The notes under the pieces: model-generated
The model's input: the letters and a program-made list of their open reading frames with translations, nothing else
Databases searched by the model: none
Told to the model about the DNA's origin: nothing
Assembly: GCA_015075165.1 (NCBI GenBank)
Contig: JABTUY010000006.1
Span: 1 to 64,000 of the forward strand
Source of the DNA: Ideonella sp.
Lineage (GTDB): Bacteria; Pseudomonadota; Gammaproteobacteria; Burkholderiales; Burkholderiaceae_C
Direction of reading: 5' to 3'
DNA length: 64,000 nt
Position numbers and translations under genes: made by a program
Shown: positions 1 to 9,486 of the stretch, piece by piece
Layout: each line of letters opens with the position of its first letter
Numbering within the stretch: the first letter of the stretch is position 1

Positions 1-1
1 C

Positions 2-3000
2 GGCGGCGACGGCAACGACGTCATCCATGGCGGCGACGGGCTCGACACGCTGATCGGCGGCATCGGCGACGATCGCCTGTGGGGCGAGGCCGGCGCCGAC
101 ACGCTCGACGGCGGCAGCGGCGAGGACCATGCGCATTACGAGAACTCGGGTGCGGGCGTACAGGTCGACCTCAACAACGCCGGCCCGCAGGTCTCGACCG
201 GCGACGCCAGCGGCGACGTCCTGATCTCGATCGAGAGCGTTCACGGCGCCACCAACTTCGACAACGAGCTGATCGGCACGGCCGGCCTGGGTGAGCACCT
301 CAAGGGCGGCGACTTCAGCGACACGATCACCGGCAACGGCGGCACCGGCGGCGACTACATCGACGCGCAAGGCGGCGACGATACGCTGATCTTCAATTCC
401 GGCGACGTCGTGCTCGGTACGACGATCAGCGGCGGCACCGGCAGCGACACGCTGGTGGTGCAGACCTCCACCGACTTCTCGCCGGCCGGCGCCTTCATCA
501 CCGGCATCGAGGAAGTGGAGATTGGCGCCGGCCAGACCGCGACCTTCGGCGACGACCAGATCGACGGCCAGGCCTGGAACATCAATGGCGCCTTCGGCAG
601 CACCGAGACCCTCCAGGTCAGCATGGTGGTCGGCACCAGCCTGGATCTCTCGGGCCTCACCTTCGGCCCGGATTGGGACGACACGCCTTCGCCGGGCGAC
701 CAGGACTCGGTCGTGGTCAACGGCTCCCTCGGCGACGACACGGTGATCGGCTCGAGCGTCGCCGACACGGTGTTCGGCGACGACGACGGCGACGCGATGT
801 GGGGCGGCGCCGGCAACGACACGCTCGACGGCGGCGCCGGCAACGACCGCATGGGCGGCGGCAACACGACCAGCACGACCGAGACCGGCAGCGGCAACGA
901 CACGCTCTCGGGCGGCGCCGGCAACGACGAGATGCACGGCGCCGACGGCAACGACCTGCTCGACGGCGGCGCCGACCACGACACCATCAACGGCGGCAGC
1001 GGCTTCGACCGTCTGATCGGCGGCAGCGGCACCAACACGCTGAACGGCAACGACGGCGACGACATCCTGACCAGCGGCGGCAGCAACGACACCCTCGACG
1101 GCGGCAGCGGCGGCGAATCGTACGGCGTGGGTGACCAGGCGGTGCTCGACCGCTCGGCGGCGAGCGGTGGCTTCACGATCACGCTCGACGCGCAGCAGGG
1201 CGGCACGCTGCAGCACATCGGCGACGGCACTCGCATCACCAACATCGAGCGCCTGGACTTCACCGGCGGTGCGGGCAACGACAACGTGACCGGTCTTTCC
1301 GACGGCGCCCTCGCGTACGGCGACATCCTGCGCGGCCGCGGCGGCAACGACACGCTCGACGGCGGCGGCGGACCGGACCAGCTGTTCGGCGGCGCGGGCA
1401 ACGATCTGCTCGCCGGCGGCATCGACAACGACAACCTGTACGGCGGCGACACGACCGCACAGAACGAGAGCGGCACCGGCGACGACACGATGTCCGGCGG
1501 CGCCGGCGGCGACGAACTGCGCGGCCAGGACGGCGCCGACCAGCTGAGCGGCGATGCCGGCGGCGACGTGCTGTACGGCGGCGCCGGCGACGACACGCTC
1601 GACGGCGGCAGCGAGAACGACTCGCTGACCGGCGGCACGTCGCTGTCGACCTCGATCGTCGAAGTCGCCACCGGCGACGACACCATCGACGGCGGCGCCG
1701 GCGACGACCTGCTGCTCGGCCACGACGGCAACGACACCCTCGCCGGCGACGACGGCGCAGACCGCCTGTACGCCGGCAGCGGCACCGACACGCTCGAAGG
1801 CGGCGCCGGCAACGATCTGCTCGAAGGTGTCGCGGCGGGCGGCATCGCGACGCTCGTCTACGCCGGCACGCGTGCCGACTACCGCCTGACTGAACTGTCG
1901 AGCGGACGCATCGAGATCGTCGACCTGCGCAGCGGTTCGCCCGAAGGCACCGACGACGCCGCGAACGTCCAGTTCGTGCGCTTCGCCGACGGCACCTTCG
2001 CGCTCGGCGATCTGCTGAACGCACCGATCGGACCGGTCGGCGATGCCGATGGCAGCGCCGACACCGTCGCCGAGAACGCCGCCAACGGCACGCTGGTCGG
2101 CATCACCGCGCGCGCGACCGATCAGGACGCCGGCGATACCGTGTCGTACAGCCTGACCGATTCGGCCGGCGGGCGCTTCACGATCGACGGCACCTCGGGC
2201 GTGGTCAGCGTCGCCAACGGCGCGCTGCTCGATTTCGAGGCCGCGACGTCGCACGGCATCACGGTGCGAGCCGCGAGCAGCGACGGCTCGTCGAGCACGC
2301 AGGCTTTCACGATCGCGGTCGGCGATGTCGGCGAAGCCGGCATCGGGCCGGTCGGCGACGCCAATGCGGCAGCCGACGCGGTCGCCGAGAACGCCGCCAA
2401 CGGCACCGCCGTGGGCATCACGGCGAGTGCCAGCGATACGGACGCCGGCGACACGGTCTCGTACAGCCTGACCGACAGCGCCGGCGGACGCTTCGCGATC
2501 GATTCGGTCACCGGCGTGGTGACGGTCGCCAACGGTGCGCTGCTCGACCGTGAAACCGCGCCGTCGCACGGCATCACGGTGCGCGCGGCCAGCAGCGACG
2601 GTTCGTCGAGCACGCAGGGCTTCACGGTCGCGCTCGGCGACGTCGACGAGTTCGACGTGAGCGCGGTGGCCGACAGCAACGGCGCCGCCAACAGCGTCGC
2701 CGAGAACGCCGCCAACGGGACCGCGGTCGGCATCACCGCGTCGGCCGCCGACGCCGACGCCACCAACAACACGATCAGCTACTCGCTGACCGACGACGCC
2801 GGCGGGCGCTTCACGATCGACGGCCCCACCGGCGTCGTCAGCGTCGCCAACGGCGCGTTGCTCGATTTCGGGGCCGCGACGTCGCACGGCATCACGGTGC
2901 GGGCCAGCAGCAGCGACGGCTCGTCGAGCACGCAGAACTTCACGATCGCGGTCAGCGACGTCGGCGAAGGCAGCGTCGGAGCGGTGACCGACAACGATGG

Positions 3001-4561
3001 CGCCGCGAACAGCGTGGCAGAGAACGCCGCCAACGGCAGCGCAGTCGGCATCACCGCCAGCGCGAGCGATCCGGATGCCGGCGATACCGTGTCGTACAGC
3101 CTGACCGATTCGGCCGGCGGGCGCTTCACGATCGATGCGACCAGCGGCGTCGTGACGGTTGCCGACGGCACGCTGCTCGACCGTGAAGCCGCGTCGTCGC
3201 ACGACATCACGGTGCGCGCGGCCAGCAGCGACGGCTCGTCGAGCACGCGGGGCTTCACGATCGCACTCGGCGATGTCGATGAGTTCGACGTGAGCGCGGT
3301 CCTCGACACCAACAGTACCCCTGACACGGTGGCGGAGAACGCCCCCAGCGGCACCCTGGTCGGCATCACCGCGAGCGCGAGCGACGCCGACGCCACGAAC
3401 AACACAGTGTCGTACTCGCTCAGCGACGACGCGGGTGGCCGCTTCGCGATCGATGCGGCCACCGGCATCGTGACGGTTGCCGACGGCACGCTGCTCGACT
3501 ACGAGACCGCGTCGTCGCACGACATCATCGTGCGCGCCGCGAGTAGCGACGGCTCGTCGAGCACGCAGGCTTTCACGGTCGCCGTGGGCGACGTCGCCGA
3601 AGGCGGCAACCAGACCCCGGTGATCACTTCCAACGGTGGCGGCGCGAGCGCCGCGGTCGCGGTGGCCGAGAACGGCAAGGCGATCACCACGGTCACGGCC
3701 ACCGATGCCGACCTGCCGGCGCAGACGCTCAGCTACTCGATCGTCGGCGGCGCCGATGCCGGCAGCATGGCGATCGACGCCGACACCGGTGCGTTGCGCT
3801 TCGTCGGCGCGCCCGACTACGAGACCCCGACCGATGCCGACGGCGACAACGTCTACGAGGTGGTGGTCGGCGTAGCCGACGGCAACGGCGGCAGCGACAC
3901 GCAGGCGATCGCGGTCAGTGTGACCGACGTTGCCGGCGTCACCAAGAACGGCAACGCGCGCTGGAACGTGCTGTTCGGCGGCGGCGAAGGCGACACACTG
4001 AACGGGCTGGGCGGCAACGATGCGCTGTGGGGTCTGCAGGGCAACGACACGTTGCGCGGCGGCACGGGGGCCGACCTGCTGGTCGGCGACGGCGGCAACG
4101 ACACGCTCGACGGCGGCCAAGGCTCCGACGTGCTGCTCGGCGGCAGCGACGCCGACACGCTGGATGGCGGCGACGGCAACGACGTGTTGACCGGCCAGGC
4201 CGGCGCCGACGTGCTGCGCGGCGGCGCCGGCTCGGACCTGTTCGACTTCGAACTGCTGTCGGACAGCCACCCGAGTTCGGGTGTCGATGTGATCACCGAC
4301 TTCGCGCGCGGCAGCGACCGCATCGGCCTGGCGCTGATCGACGCCAACGCCGGCGCGCGCGGCAACCAGGCGTTCAGCGGCAGCCTGCTAGCCGGCCTGG
4401 GCTGTGCCTTCACCGGCGCCGGCCAGTTGCGCTTCGGCTACGACAGCGCCACCGACCAGACCATCGTGCAGGGCAACGTCGACGGTGACCTGAGCACGGT
4501 GGACTTCGAGATCCACCTGGCCGGCAATGTGCCGCTCACTGGGTCGGACTTCATCCTGTAG
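2..4561 (+). CDS. RTX / cadherin-like repeat secreted protein (5' end outside window)
   Basis: The reading frame is open from the left edge to TAG at 4559, so at least 1,519 residues of a larger protein are present. Glycine/aspartate nonapeptides of the GGxGxDxLx type (Ca2+-binding RTX repeats) occur near 2–120, 770–1120, 1320–1830 and 3970–4230. Between about 2030 and 3605 lie five cadherin-like repeats of about 105 residues, each with VAENA, VGITA, a D-x-D-A motif and a SSDGSSST segment. A sixth, divergent Ig/cadherin-like domain follows (about 3610–3930). The last 100 residues resemble the C-terminal domain of serralysin-type RTX proteins (DVITDFARGSDRI), the usual type I secretion signal region. 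Inference: an adhesin or surface-layer-like protein exported by a type I system. No secretion genes are in the window, and no catalytic domain is visible in this part. Confidence 0.9.
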   Translation, partial: GGDGNDVIHGGDGLDTLIGGIGDDRLWGEAGADTLDGGSGEDHAHYENSGAGVQVDLNNAGPQVSTGDASGDVLISIESVHGATNFDNELIGTAGLGEHLKGGDFSDTITGNGGTGGDYIDAQGGDDTLIFNSGDVVLGTTISGGTGSDTLVVQTSTDFSPAGAFITGIEEVEIGAGQTATFGDDQIDGQAWNINGAFGSTETLQVSMVVGTSLDLSGLTFGPDWDDTPSPGDQDSVVVNGSLGDDTVIGSSVADTVFGDDDGDAMWGGAGNDTLDGGAGNDRMGGGNTTSTTETGSGNDTLSGGAGNDEMHGADGNDLLDGGADHDTINGGSGFDRLIGGSGTNTLNGNDGDDILTSGGSNDTLDGGSGGESYGVGDQAVLDRSAASGGFTITLDAQQGGTLQHIGDGTRITNIERLDFTGGAGNDNVTGLSDGALAYGDILRGRGGNDTLDGGGGPDQLFGGAGNDLLAGGIDNDNLYGGDTTAQNESGTGDDTMSGGAGGDELRGQDGADQLSGDAGGDVLYGGAGDDTLDGGSENDSLTGGTSLSTSIVEVATGDDTIDGGAGDDLLLGHDGNDTLAGDDGADRLYAGSGTDTLEGGAGNDLLEGVAAGGIATLVYAGTRADYRLTELSSGRIEIVDLRSGSPEGTDDAANVQFVRFADGTFALGDLLNAPIGPVGDADGSADTVAENAANGTLVGITARATDQDAGDTVSYSLTDSAGGRFTIDGTSGVVSVANGALLDFEAATSHGITVRAASSDGSSSTQAFTIAVGDVGEAGIGPVGDANAAADAVAENAANGTAVGITASASDTDAGDTVSYSLTDSAGGRFAIDSVTGVVTVANGALLDRETAPSHGITVRAASSDGSSSTQGFTVALGDVDEFDVSAVADSNGAANSVAENAANGTAVGITASAADADATNNTISYSLTDDAGGRFTIDGPTGVVSVANGALLDFGAATSHGITVRASSSDGSSSTQNFTIAVSDVGEGSVGAVTDNDGAANSVAENAANGSAVGITASASDPDAGDTVSYSLTDSAGGRFTIDATSGVVTVADGTLLDREAASSHDITVRAASSDGSSSTRGFTIALGDVDEFDVSAVLDTNSTPDTVAENAPSGTLVGITASASDADATNNTVSYSLSDDAGGRFAIDAATGIVTVADGTLLDYETASSHDIIVRAASSDGSSSTQAFTVAVGDVAEGGNQTPVITSNGGGASAAVAVAENGKAITTVTATDADLPAQTLSYSIVGGADAGSMAIDADTGALRFVGAPDYETPTDADGDNVYEVVVGVADGNGGSDTQAIAVSVTDVAGVTKNGNARWNVLFGGGEGDTLNGLGGNDALWGLQGNDTLRGGTGADLLVGDGGNDTLDGGQGSDVLLGGSDADTLDGGDGNDVLTGQAGADVLRGGAGSDLFDFELLSDSHPSSGVDVITDFARGSDRIGLALIDANAGARGNQAFSGSLLAGLGCAFTGAGQLRFGYDSATDQTIVQGNVDGDLSTVDFEIHLAGNVPLTGSDFIL

Positions 4562-4672
4562 GAGCCGGGGACCACTCGGGACGAGGCAACGGGGGGGTGG
4601 TAAGTCGGCGCTAAGGGCTGGGGCCCTATCGTTGAACCACCTTCCATCTCCAACCGTTCGAGGAGACGCGCC

Positions 4673-5089
4673 ATGTCGAACCGCTTCCTGAGATCAGCCT
4701 TCGCAACCGCGCTCGCGCTGGCGGCGGCTGCGCCCACCGGCGCATCCGCGCAGACCCTGAACATGGACATGTCGTGGGGCATCCAGGCGCAGGCGCAGAA
4801 CTGGGCCTACGGGCAGGCCGCCGCCAACGCCGCGGCGATGAACTACCTGCGCCACATGCAGCGGCTGCGCGCGATGGGCTACACCGGCCCTTCGCTGCCG
4901 ACCGGTGTCACGCCGCAGTCGCTGCGTCAGAGCATCAACGGGATGAACGACGCCTGGTCGAGCTACAACCGGGCGCAGTCGGTCAACTCGCAGCGGCTGA
5001 GCAACTCGGTGCACGACTACGTGATGCAGGGCATCCGCGGCTGCACGCTGGTCAACCGCTACGGCACGCCGACATACATCTGCCCGTGA
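4673..5089 (+). CDS. small exported protein of unknown function
   Basis: 138 residues. A GAGGAG ribosome binding site lies 6 bases before the ATG. The N-terminus is a classical Sec signal peptide with basic start, Ala/Leu core and likely cleavage after ASAQ near residue 27. The mature part is Gln/Asn/Ala-rich with a helical look (WGIQAQAQNWAYGQAAANAA), and two cysteines near the C-terminus (CTLVNRYGTPTYICP) could form a disulfide. I do not recognise the family. It follows the RTX gene by 111 bases on the same strand, but cotranscription is not shown. The gene ends in a hairpin shared with the convergent amidase gene. Confidence 0.8.
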   Translation: MSNRFLRSAFATALALAAAAPTGASAQTLNMDMSWGIQAQAQNWAYGQAAANAAAMNYLRHMQRLRAMGYTGPSLPTGVTPQSLRQSINGMNDAWSSYNRAQSVNSQRLSNSVHDYVMQGIRGCTLVNRYGTPTYICP

Positions 5090-5122
5090 CGCCGCACGCC
5101 GCGGCGGGCGCCTGCGGCGTCA
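5087..5122. terminator. hairpin shared by two convergent stop codons
   Basis: TGACGCCGCA (5087–5096) is the perfect reverse complement of TGCGGCGTCA (5113–5122), with a 16-base GC-rich loop. The left arm contains the TGA of the small exported protein and the right arm the TGA (minus strand) of the amidase. There is no T tract, so it may act in both directions with Rho or only protect 3' ends. Confidence 0.5.
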
Positions 5123-6505
5123 CTGCATCGGCCACGGCTTCTGCTGCGGGCGCAGCTGCTCCCAGGCGCGCGCCAGCTGCAATACGCCGAGGTCGTCGTG
5201 CCGGTGGCCGATGATCTGCAGGCCGATCGGCAGGCCGGTCGCGGTGTAGCCGCAGTTGATCGACGCCGCCGGCTGCTCGCTCATGTTGTACGGCAGCGTG
5301 AACGCGATGTGCTCCAGCGGACGCGCCGGGTCGTTGGTCGGCCCGGCCCATTCGGCGGCGAAGCTCGGCACCGGGCTCACCGGCGACAGCACGAAGTGAT
5401 ACGGCTGGCACGCGGCGACCGCGGCGTCGCGCAGCGCGCCCATTTGGCTGTAGCCGTGGAACAGCTCGGCCGCGCTGATGCGCGCCGCGCCCTCGGCCCA
5501 TTGCCGGATGTACGGCAGCACCTTGTCGCGCCGCTCGGCCGGCAGCGCCTGCAGGTCGAGCCAGCTGCGCATGCGCCAGAAGCGGTCCATGCCGTCGATG
5601 TGCTCGCGGGTGGAGAACGCCGCCATCGGTTCAATCACCGCGCCCGCCGCCTCGAACGCGCGCGCCGCCTGCTCCACCGCGGCGCGCACCTCGGGCTCCA
5701 CCGCGAGGCCCCAGCCGGCGTCGAGCTGCAGCCCCAGGCGCAGGCCTTTCACGTCGCGTTGCAGGTTGGTCCATTCGATCGGTTGGTAGGGCAAGCTCAT
5801 CGCGTCGCGCCAGTCGGGCTGGCTCAGCGCGGCCATCAGCAGCGCGGCGTCGTGCACCGTGCGCGTCATCGGGCCGGCGACGCGGCCGGCGTACGGTGGC
5901 TGGATCGGGATGCGGCCCAGGCTCGGCTTGAGGCCGAACACGCCGCACCAGCCGGCCGGCAGCCGGATCGAGCCGCCGATGTCGGTGCCCACGTGCAGCG
6001 GCCCGTAGCCTGCGGCGGCCGCGGCGCCGGCACCGGCGCTCGACCCGCCGGGGTTCTTGCTCGTGTCCCACGGGTTGCGCGCCAGCGCATGAAAGCTCGA
6101 CAGCCCCGAGCTCAGCATGCCGTAGTCGGGCATCGTGGTCTTGGCCAGCAGCACGGCGCCGGCCTCGCGCCAGCGCGCGGCCGGCGGCGCATCGGCGGCG
6201 GCCGGCGTCGGCAGCGACGCGGCGGTACCCAGCGGCACCGGCGTGCCGCGGGTGGCGATGTTCTCCTTCAGCGTGCCGGGCACGCCATCGAGCAGCGACA
6301 GCGGCCGCCGCTGCAACCAGCGCTGCTCGCTGTCGCGCGCCTGCGCCAGCGCCGACTCGGGGTCGTAGGCGTACAGCGCGTGCAGCCGCGGCTCGCAGCG
6401 CGCGATGTGCGCGATGACCGCGCGCACCGCCTCGACCGGAGAGGCCTCGCGGCTGCGGTACAGCGCGACGAGCTCGGCCGCGCCGAGCTGATGCAGTGCA
6501 GCCAT
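5120..6505 (-). CDS. amidase, amidase-signature family
   Basis: 461 residues, typical for the family. The Ser-cisSer-Lys triad is visible: Lys80 (in PGTLKEN), Ser155 in GGSSAG and Ser179 in GTDIGGSIRLP. The 75- and 24-residue spacings match those of fatty acid amide hydrolase. The family hydrolyses C–N amide bonds (aryl/acyl amides, amino acid amides, Glu-tRNA); the sequence does not fix the substrate, and no GatB/GatC genes are near. There is no signal peptide, so it is cytoplasmic. It is the last gene of the minus-strand peptide-transport run, starting 19 bases after the binding-protein gene, which suggests it acts on an imported peptide or amide (inference). Confidence 0.9.
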   Translation of the reverse strand: MAALHQLGAAELVALYRSREASPVEAVRAVIAHIARCEPRLHALYAYDPESALAQARDSEQRWLQRRPLSLLDGVPGTLKENIATRGTPVPLGTAASLPTPAAADAPPAARWREAGAVLLAKTTMPDYGMLSSGLSSFHALARNPWDTSKNPGGSSAGAGAAAAAGYGPLHVGTDIGGSIRLPAGWCGVFGLKPSLGRIPIQPPYAGRVAGPMTRTVHDAALLMAALSQPDWRDAMSLPYQPIEWTNLQRDVKGLRLGLQLDAGWGLAVEPEVRAAVEQAARAFEAAGAVIEPMAAFSTREHIDGMDRFWRMRSWLDLQALPAERRDKVLPYIRQWAEGAARISAAELFHGYSQMGALRDAAVAACQPYHFVLSPVSPVPSFAAEWAGPTNDPARPLEHIAFTLPYNMSEQPAASINCGYTATGLPIGLQIIGHRHDDLGVLQLARAWEQLRPQQKPWPMQ

Positions 6506-6524
6506 CGTCAGCTCGCGTGCCGGC

Positions 6525-8021
6525 TCACTGCCACGACACCGCCGCCATGTCGTTGGCGAAGATCGGCGAGTTCGACCACAGACCCTTCAGCCCCTTCTTG
6601 GCCACCGCCACCTGCGACGGGTTGAAGAGGTAGTCGTTGACGCAGTCGGTGGCGAGCATCTTCTGCATCTCGGCGAACAGGCGCTGGCGCTCCTTCGGGT
6701 TGGACTCGGCCGCGTGCTTGGCGGCCAGGTCGCGGAACGCCTTGCTGTCGTAGCCCCAGTAGTACGACGGGTTGGCGTACTGCATGTAGTCCAGCGGCTC
6801 GACGTGGTTGATGATCGTGAGGTCGAAGTTGCCCTTGAACGCGCCGCCGAGCCACTGCGCCCACTCGACGTTCTCGATCTTGGCGATCACGCCCACCTTG
6901 GCCAGCATCGCGGCCACCACCTCGCCGCCCTTGCGCGCGTACTGCGGCGGCGGCAGCGTCAGCGTGACGTGCAGCGGCGTGGGCACGCCGGCCTCCTTCA
7001 GCAGTGCCTTGGCCTTCTCGGGGTCGTAGGGGTACATCGCGGTGAGGTCGACATAGCCGGCATCGGTGGGCGCGAAGTGGCTGCCGATCGGTTTGCCCAG
7101 GCCTTCGAGCACGCCGTCGATGAACGCCTTGCGATCGACCGCGTGTGTCAGCGCGCGGCGCACGCGCACGTCGTCGAACGGCTTGCGCTTGTTGTTGATC
7201 GTCATGATGCCCTTGCCGGCGGTGGAGCCGATCGTCACGACGAAGCGTTTGTCGGCCTGCAGCTGCTTGAGCGCCTGCGGCGCGTCGAGCCGGGGCACGC
7301 CGTCGATGTCGCCAGCCAGCAGCGCGGCCACGCGCGCGGCCGGGTCGTTGATGAAGCGGAAACTGACCTTGCGGATCTTGATCGCCTTGGCGTCGCGGAA
7401 GCCGCTCCAGGCGGCGAGCACGACCGAGTTGCCCTTCTTCCAGTCTTCCAGCACATACGGGCCGGTGCCGATCGGCCGGGTGGCCGCCTGCGCGGCGGTC
7501 TTCGGGTGCAGGATCACCGCGGTGTTCTCGCCCATGCGGAACAGGAAGTTGCCGTCGGCGTTGTTCAACGTGAGGATCACCGTGTGTGCATCGGGCGTGG
7601 CGATCGAGCTGATGTTGTCGAACACGGCCTTCTTGGCCTTGTTGGTGCTCTTGTCGCCCTTGGCGCGCTCGAAGCTGAACTTCACCGCCGACGCGTCGAA
7701 CGGCTCGCCGTCGCTGTACTTCACGCCGCGGCGCAGCTTGAAGGTGTAGCTCTTGCCGTCGGGGTCCATGGTCCAGCTCTCGGCCAGCAGCGGCGTCACC
7801 GCGCCGTCGACATTGATCTTGGTGAGCCCTTCGAGGATGTTGTAGTGCACGATCTCGCCGATCGCTGCCGCCGGCGCGATCGTCGGGTCGAGCCCCGGCG
7901 GCTCGAGCACCATCGCGAGGTTGACGGTGTCCTTCCTCGACTGCGATCGCGCCAGCGGCGTGGCCAGCGTGGCCGCAGTCCCAACGACGAGGGCGGTGGC
8001 CGCGCGCCGGTGCATCTTCAT
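6525..8021 (-). CDS. ABC transporter substrate-binding protein, family 5 (peptide/oligopeptide type)
   Basis: 498 residues. It has an N-terminal signal peptide (MKMHRRAATALVVGTAATL..., likely cut near ARSQ). The SBP_bac_5 fold follows, with the family hallmark LEPPGLDPTIAP and the ESWTMDPDGKSYTFKLRRGVKYSDGEPFDA segment early in the mature protein. AGGAG lies 7 bases before the ATG at 8021. It should be the periplasmic receptor for the DppBCDF-like importer encoded upstream on the same strand. The ligand (dipeptide, oligopeptide, glutathione or an amide) cannot be read from sequence. Confidence 0.92.
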   Translation of the reverse strand: MKMHRRAATALVVGTAATLATPLARSQSRKDTVNLAMVLEPPGLDPTIAPAAAIGEIVHYNILEGLTKINVDGAVTPLLAESWTMDPDGKSYTFKLRRGVKYSDGEPFDASAVKFSFERAKGDKSTNKAKKAVFDNISSIATPDAHTVILTLNNADGNFLFRMGENTAVILHPKTAAQAATRPIGTGPYVLEDWKKGNSVVLAAWSGFRDAKAIKIRKVSFRFINDPAARVAALLAGDIDGVPRLDAPQALKQLQADKRFVVTIGSTAGKGIMTINNKRKPFDDVRVRRALTHAVDRKAFIDGVLEGLGKPIGSHFAPTDAGYVDLTAMYPYDPEKAKALLKEAGVPTPLHVTLTLPPPQYARKGGEVVAAMLAKVGVIAKIENVEWAQWLGGAFKGNFDLTIINHVEPLDYMQYANPSYYWGYDSKAFRDLAAKHAAESNPKERQRLFAEMQKMLATDCVNDYLFNPSQVAVAKKGLKGLWSNSPIFANDMAAVSWQ

Positions 8022-8097
8022 GGTTTCTCCTGAACGGGTTCGGTTGACGATGGGCGCAATGGTGCCCGATTTCGCCGCCGCGGGCGCCCGCGCGGCG

Positions 8098-9378
8098 TCA
8101 CAGCGCGGCCAGTGCCTGCTGCAGATCGGCGATCAGGTCCTGCGGATCCTCGACGCCGATCGAGATGCGGATCAGCGCCGGCGTGATCGAGAAGCGCTTC
8201 AGCTCCTCGGGCGCCATGCCCGAGTGCGTCATCGACGCCGGGTGCGACGCCAGCGTCTCGGTGCCACCGAGACTGACCGCGAGCTTGATCACCTGCAGCC
8301 GGTCGAGCAGCGCGAACGCCGCGCGCTCGCCACCCTTGACCTCGAACGAGAAGGTCGAGCCCGCGCTCTTGTTCTGCCGCTCGTGCAGCGCGCGGTCGGG
8401 ATGGTCGGCGGGCAGGAAGTCGAGGTACCAGACGTTGTCGATCGCGGGATGACCGCGCAGGAACTCGGCCACCCGCCGGGCGCCTGCGGCGCTCGCGCCC
8501 ATGCGCAGCTTCAACGTCTCGAGCGAGCGCAGCAGCAGCCACGCGGTGTGCGGGTCGCACATCGTCCCGAGCGTCGAGCGCATGCGGCGCACCGGCGCCA
8601 GCATCTCCCTGGCGCCGCTGACGCCGCCGGCGATCAGGTCGGAATGGCCGCCGACGTACTTGGTGAGCGAAGTCAGCACGAGATCGGCGCCGTGCGCCAG
8701 CGGCGTGCAGTAGATCGGCCCGAGCATCGTGTTGTCGACGATCACCGGCACGCGCCGGCCCGGCGCCGCCAGCGCGTCGGCCAGGCGCCGCGCCTCGGCG
8801 ATATCGACCAGCCCGCTGGTCGGGTTGGCCGGCGTCTCGAGGTAGATTGCGGCCACGCGGCCGGCGGCCTGCGCCTGTTGCACCGCGGCGCGCATCGCGG
8901 CGATGCCGCCCTCGACCTCGAAGCCGAACTGACGCACGCCGAACTCGGGCAGGATCGAGTGCATCAGCGTCTCGGCGCCGCCGTAGATCGGCTGGCTCTG
9001 CACGATCGCGTCGCCCGGGCGCAGGTAGGCCCAAAGGCAGGTCGAGATCGCGGCCATGCCCGACGCGAAGGCGAGGCTCGCCTCGGCTTCGTCCCACAAC
9101 GCAAGGCGATCCTCGAGCACCTCGAGGTTCGGGTTGTTGAAGCGCGAATAGACGAGCCCCGGCTCCTCGCCGGGTCCGAGCTTGCGCCGGCCCTGGATCG
9201 CGGCGAAGAAGTCCTTGCCGGCCTGCGCCGACGGGAACACGAAGGTCGAGGTCTGGAACAGCGGCGGCTTGAGCGACCCTTCGGACAGCATCGGTTCGAA
9301 GCCGAAACCCATCATCAGAGTCTCGGCTGCCAGCGGGCGATCACCCAGCTTGCGTCTGCGCCACCGCTTCTCGGCCAT
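8098..9378 (-). CDS. Cys/Met-metabolism PLP-dependent enzyme (cystathionine gamma-synthase / methionine gamma-lyase family)
   Basis: 426 residues from the ATG at 9378, which has AGAGGTG just upstream; an in-frame start at 9444 lacks support and family similarity. Hallmarks are YSRFNNPN (residues 78–85), SGMAA for the phosphate site, DNTML (215–219) and the Schiff-base lysine Lys240 in LTSLTKYVGGHSD. Family members perform gamma-elimination or replacement on homocysteine, methionine or cystathionine. The exact reaction is not decided here; a gamma-lyase-like catabolic role fits its place between peptide transporter genes. It is cytoplasmic and lies between the dppF-like and binding-protein genes, same strand. 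Confidence 0.9.
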   Translation of the reverse strand: MAEKRWRRRKLGDRPLAAETLMMGFGFEPMLSEGSLKPPLFQTSTFVFPSAQAGKDFFAAIQGRRKLGPGEEPGLVYSRFNNPNLEVLEDRLALWDEAEASLAFASGMAAISTCLWAYLRPGDAIVQSQPIYGGAETLMHSILPEFGVRQFGFEVEGGIAAMRAAVQQAQAAGRVAAIYLETPANPTSGLVDIAEARRLADALAAPGRRVPVIVDNTMLGPIYCTPLAHGADLVLTSLTKYVGGHSDLIAGGVSGAREMLAPVRRMRSTLGTMCDPHTAWLLLRSLETLKLRMGASAAGARRVAEFLRGHPAIDNVWYLDFLPADHPDRALHERQNKSAGSTFSFEVKGGERAAFALLDRLQVIKLAVSLGGTETLASHPASMTHSGMAPEELKRFSITPALIRISIGVEDPQDLIADLQQALAAL

Positions 9379-9486
9379 CGCACACCTCTCACGTCGCGCC
9401 CGGTGCGGGCCCGCGCAGTATCTCGCGGCCGGGCGTCGATGCAAGGGGTGCTGCGCAACGGGTGTGCTCGCGCCGCCGGTGAAGCC

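Noticed and set aside
770-1830. Regularly spaced short repeats that could suggest a CRISPR array
   Set aside because: They are in frame and encode RTX nonapeptides; there are no unique spacers of constant length.
355-1845. 496-codon open frame on the minus strand, rich in Ser/Pro
   Set aside because: It is the mirror of the RTX repeats: GGC/GAC-rich coding gives Pro/Ser/Val on the other strand. No start signal and no domain.
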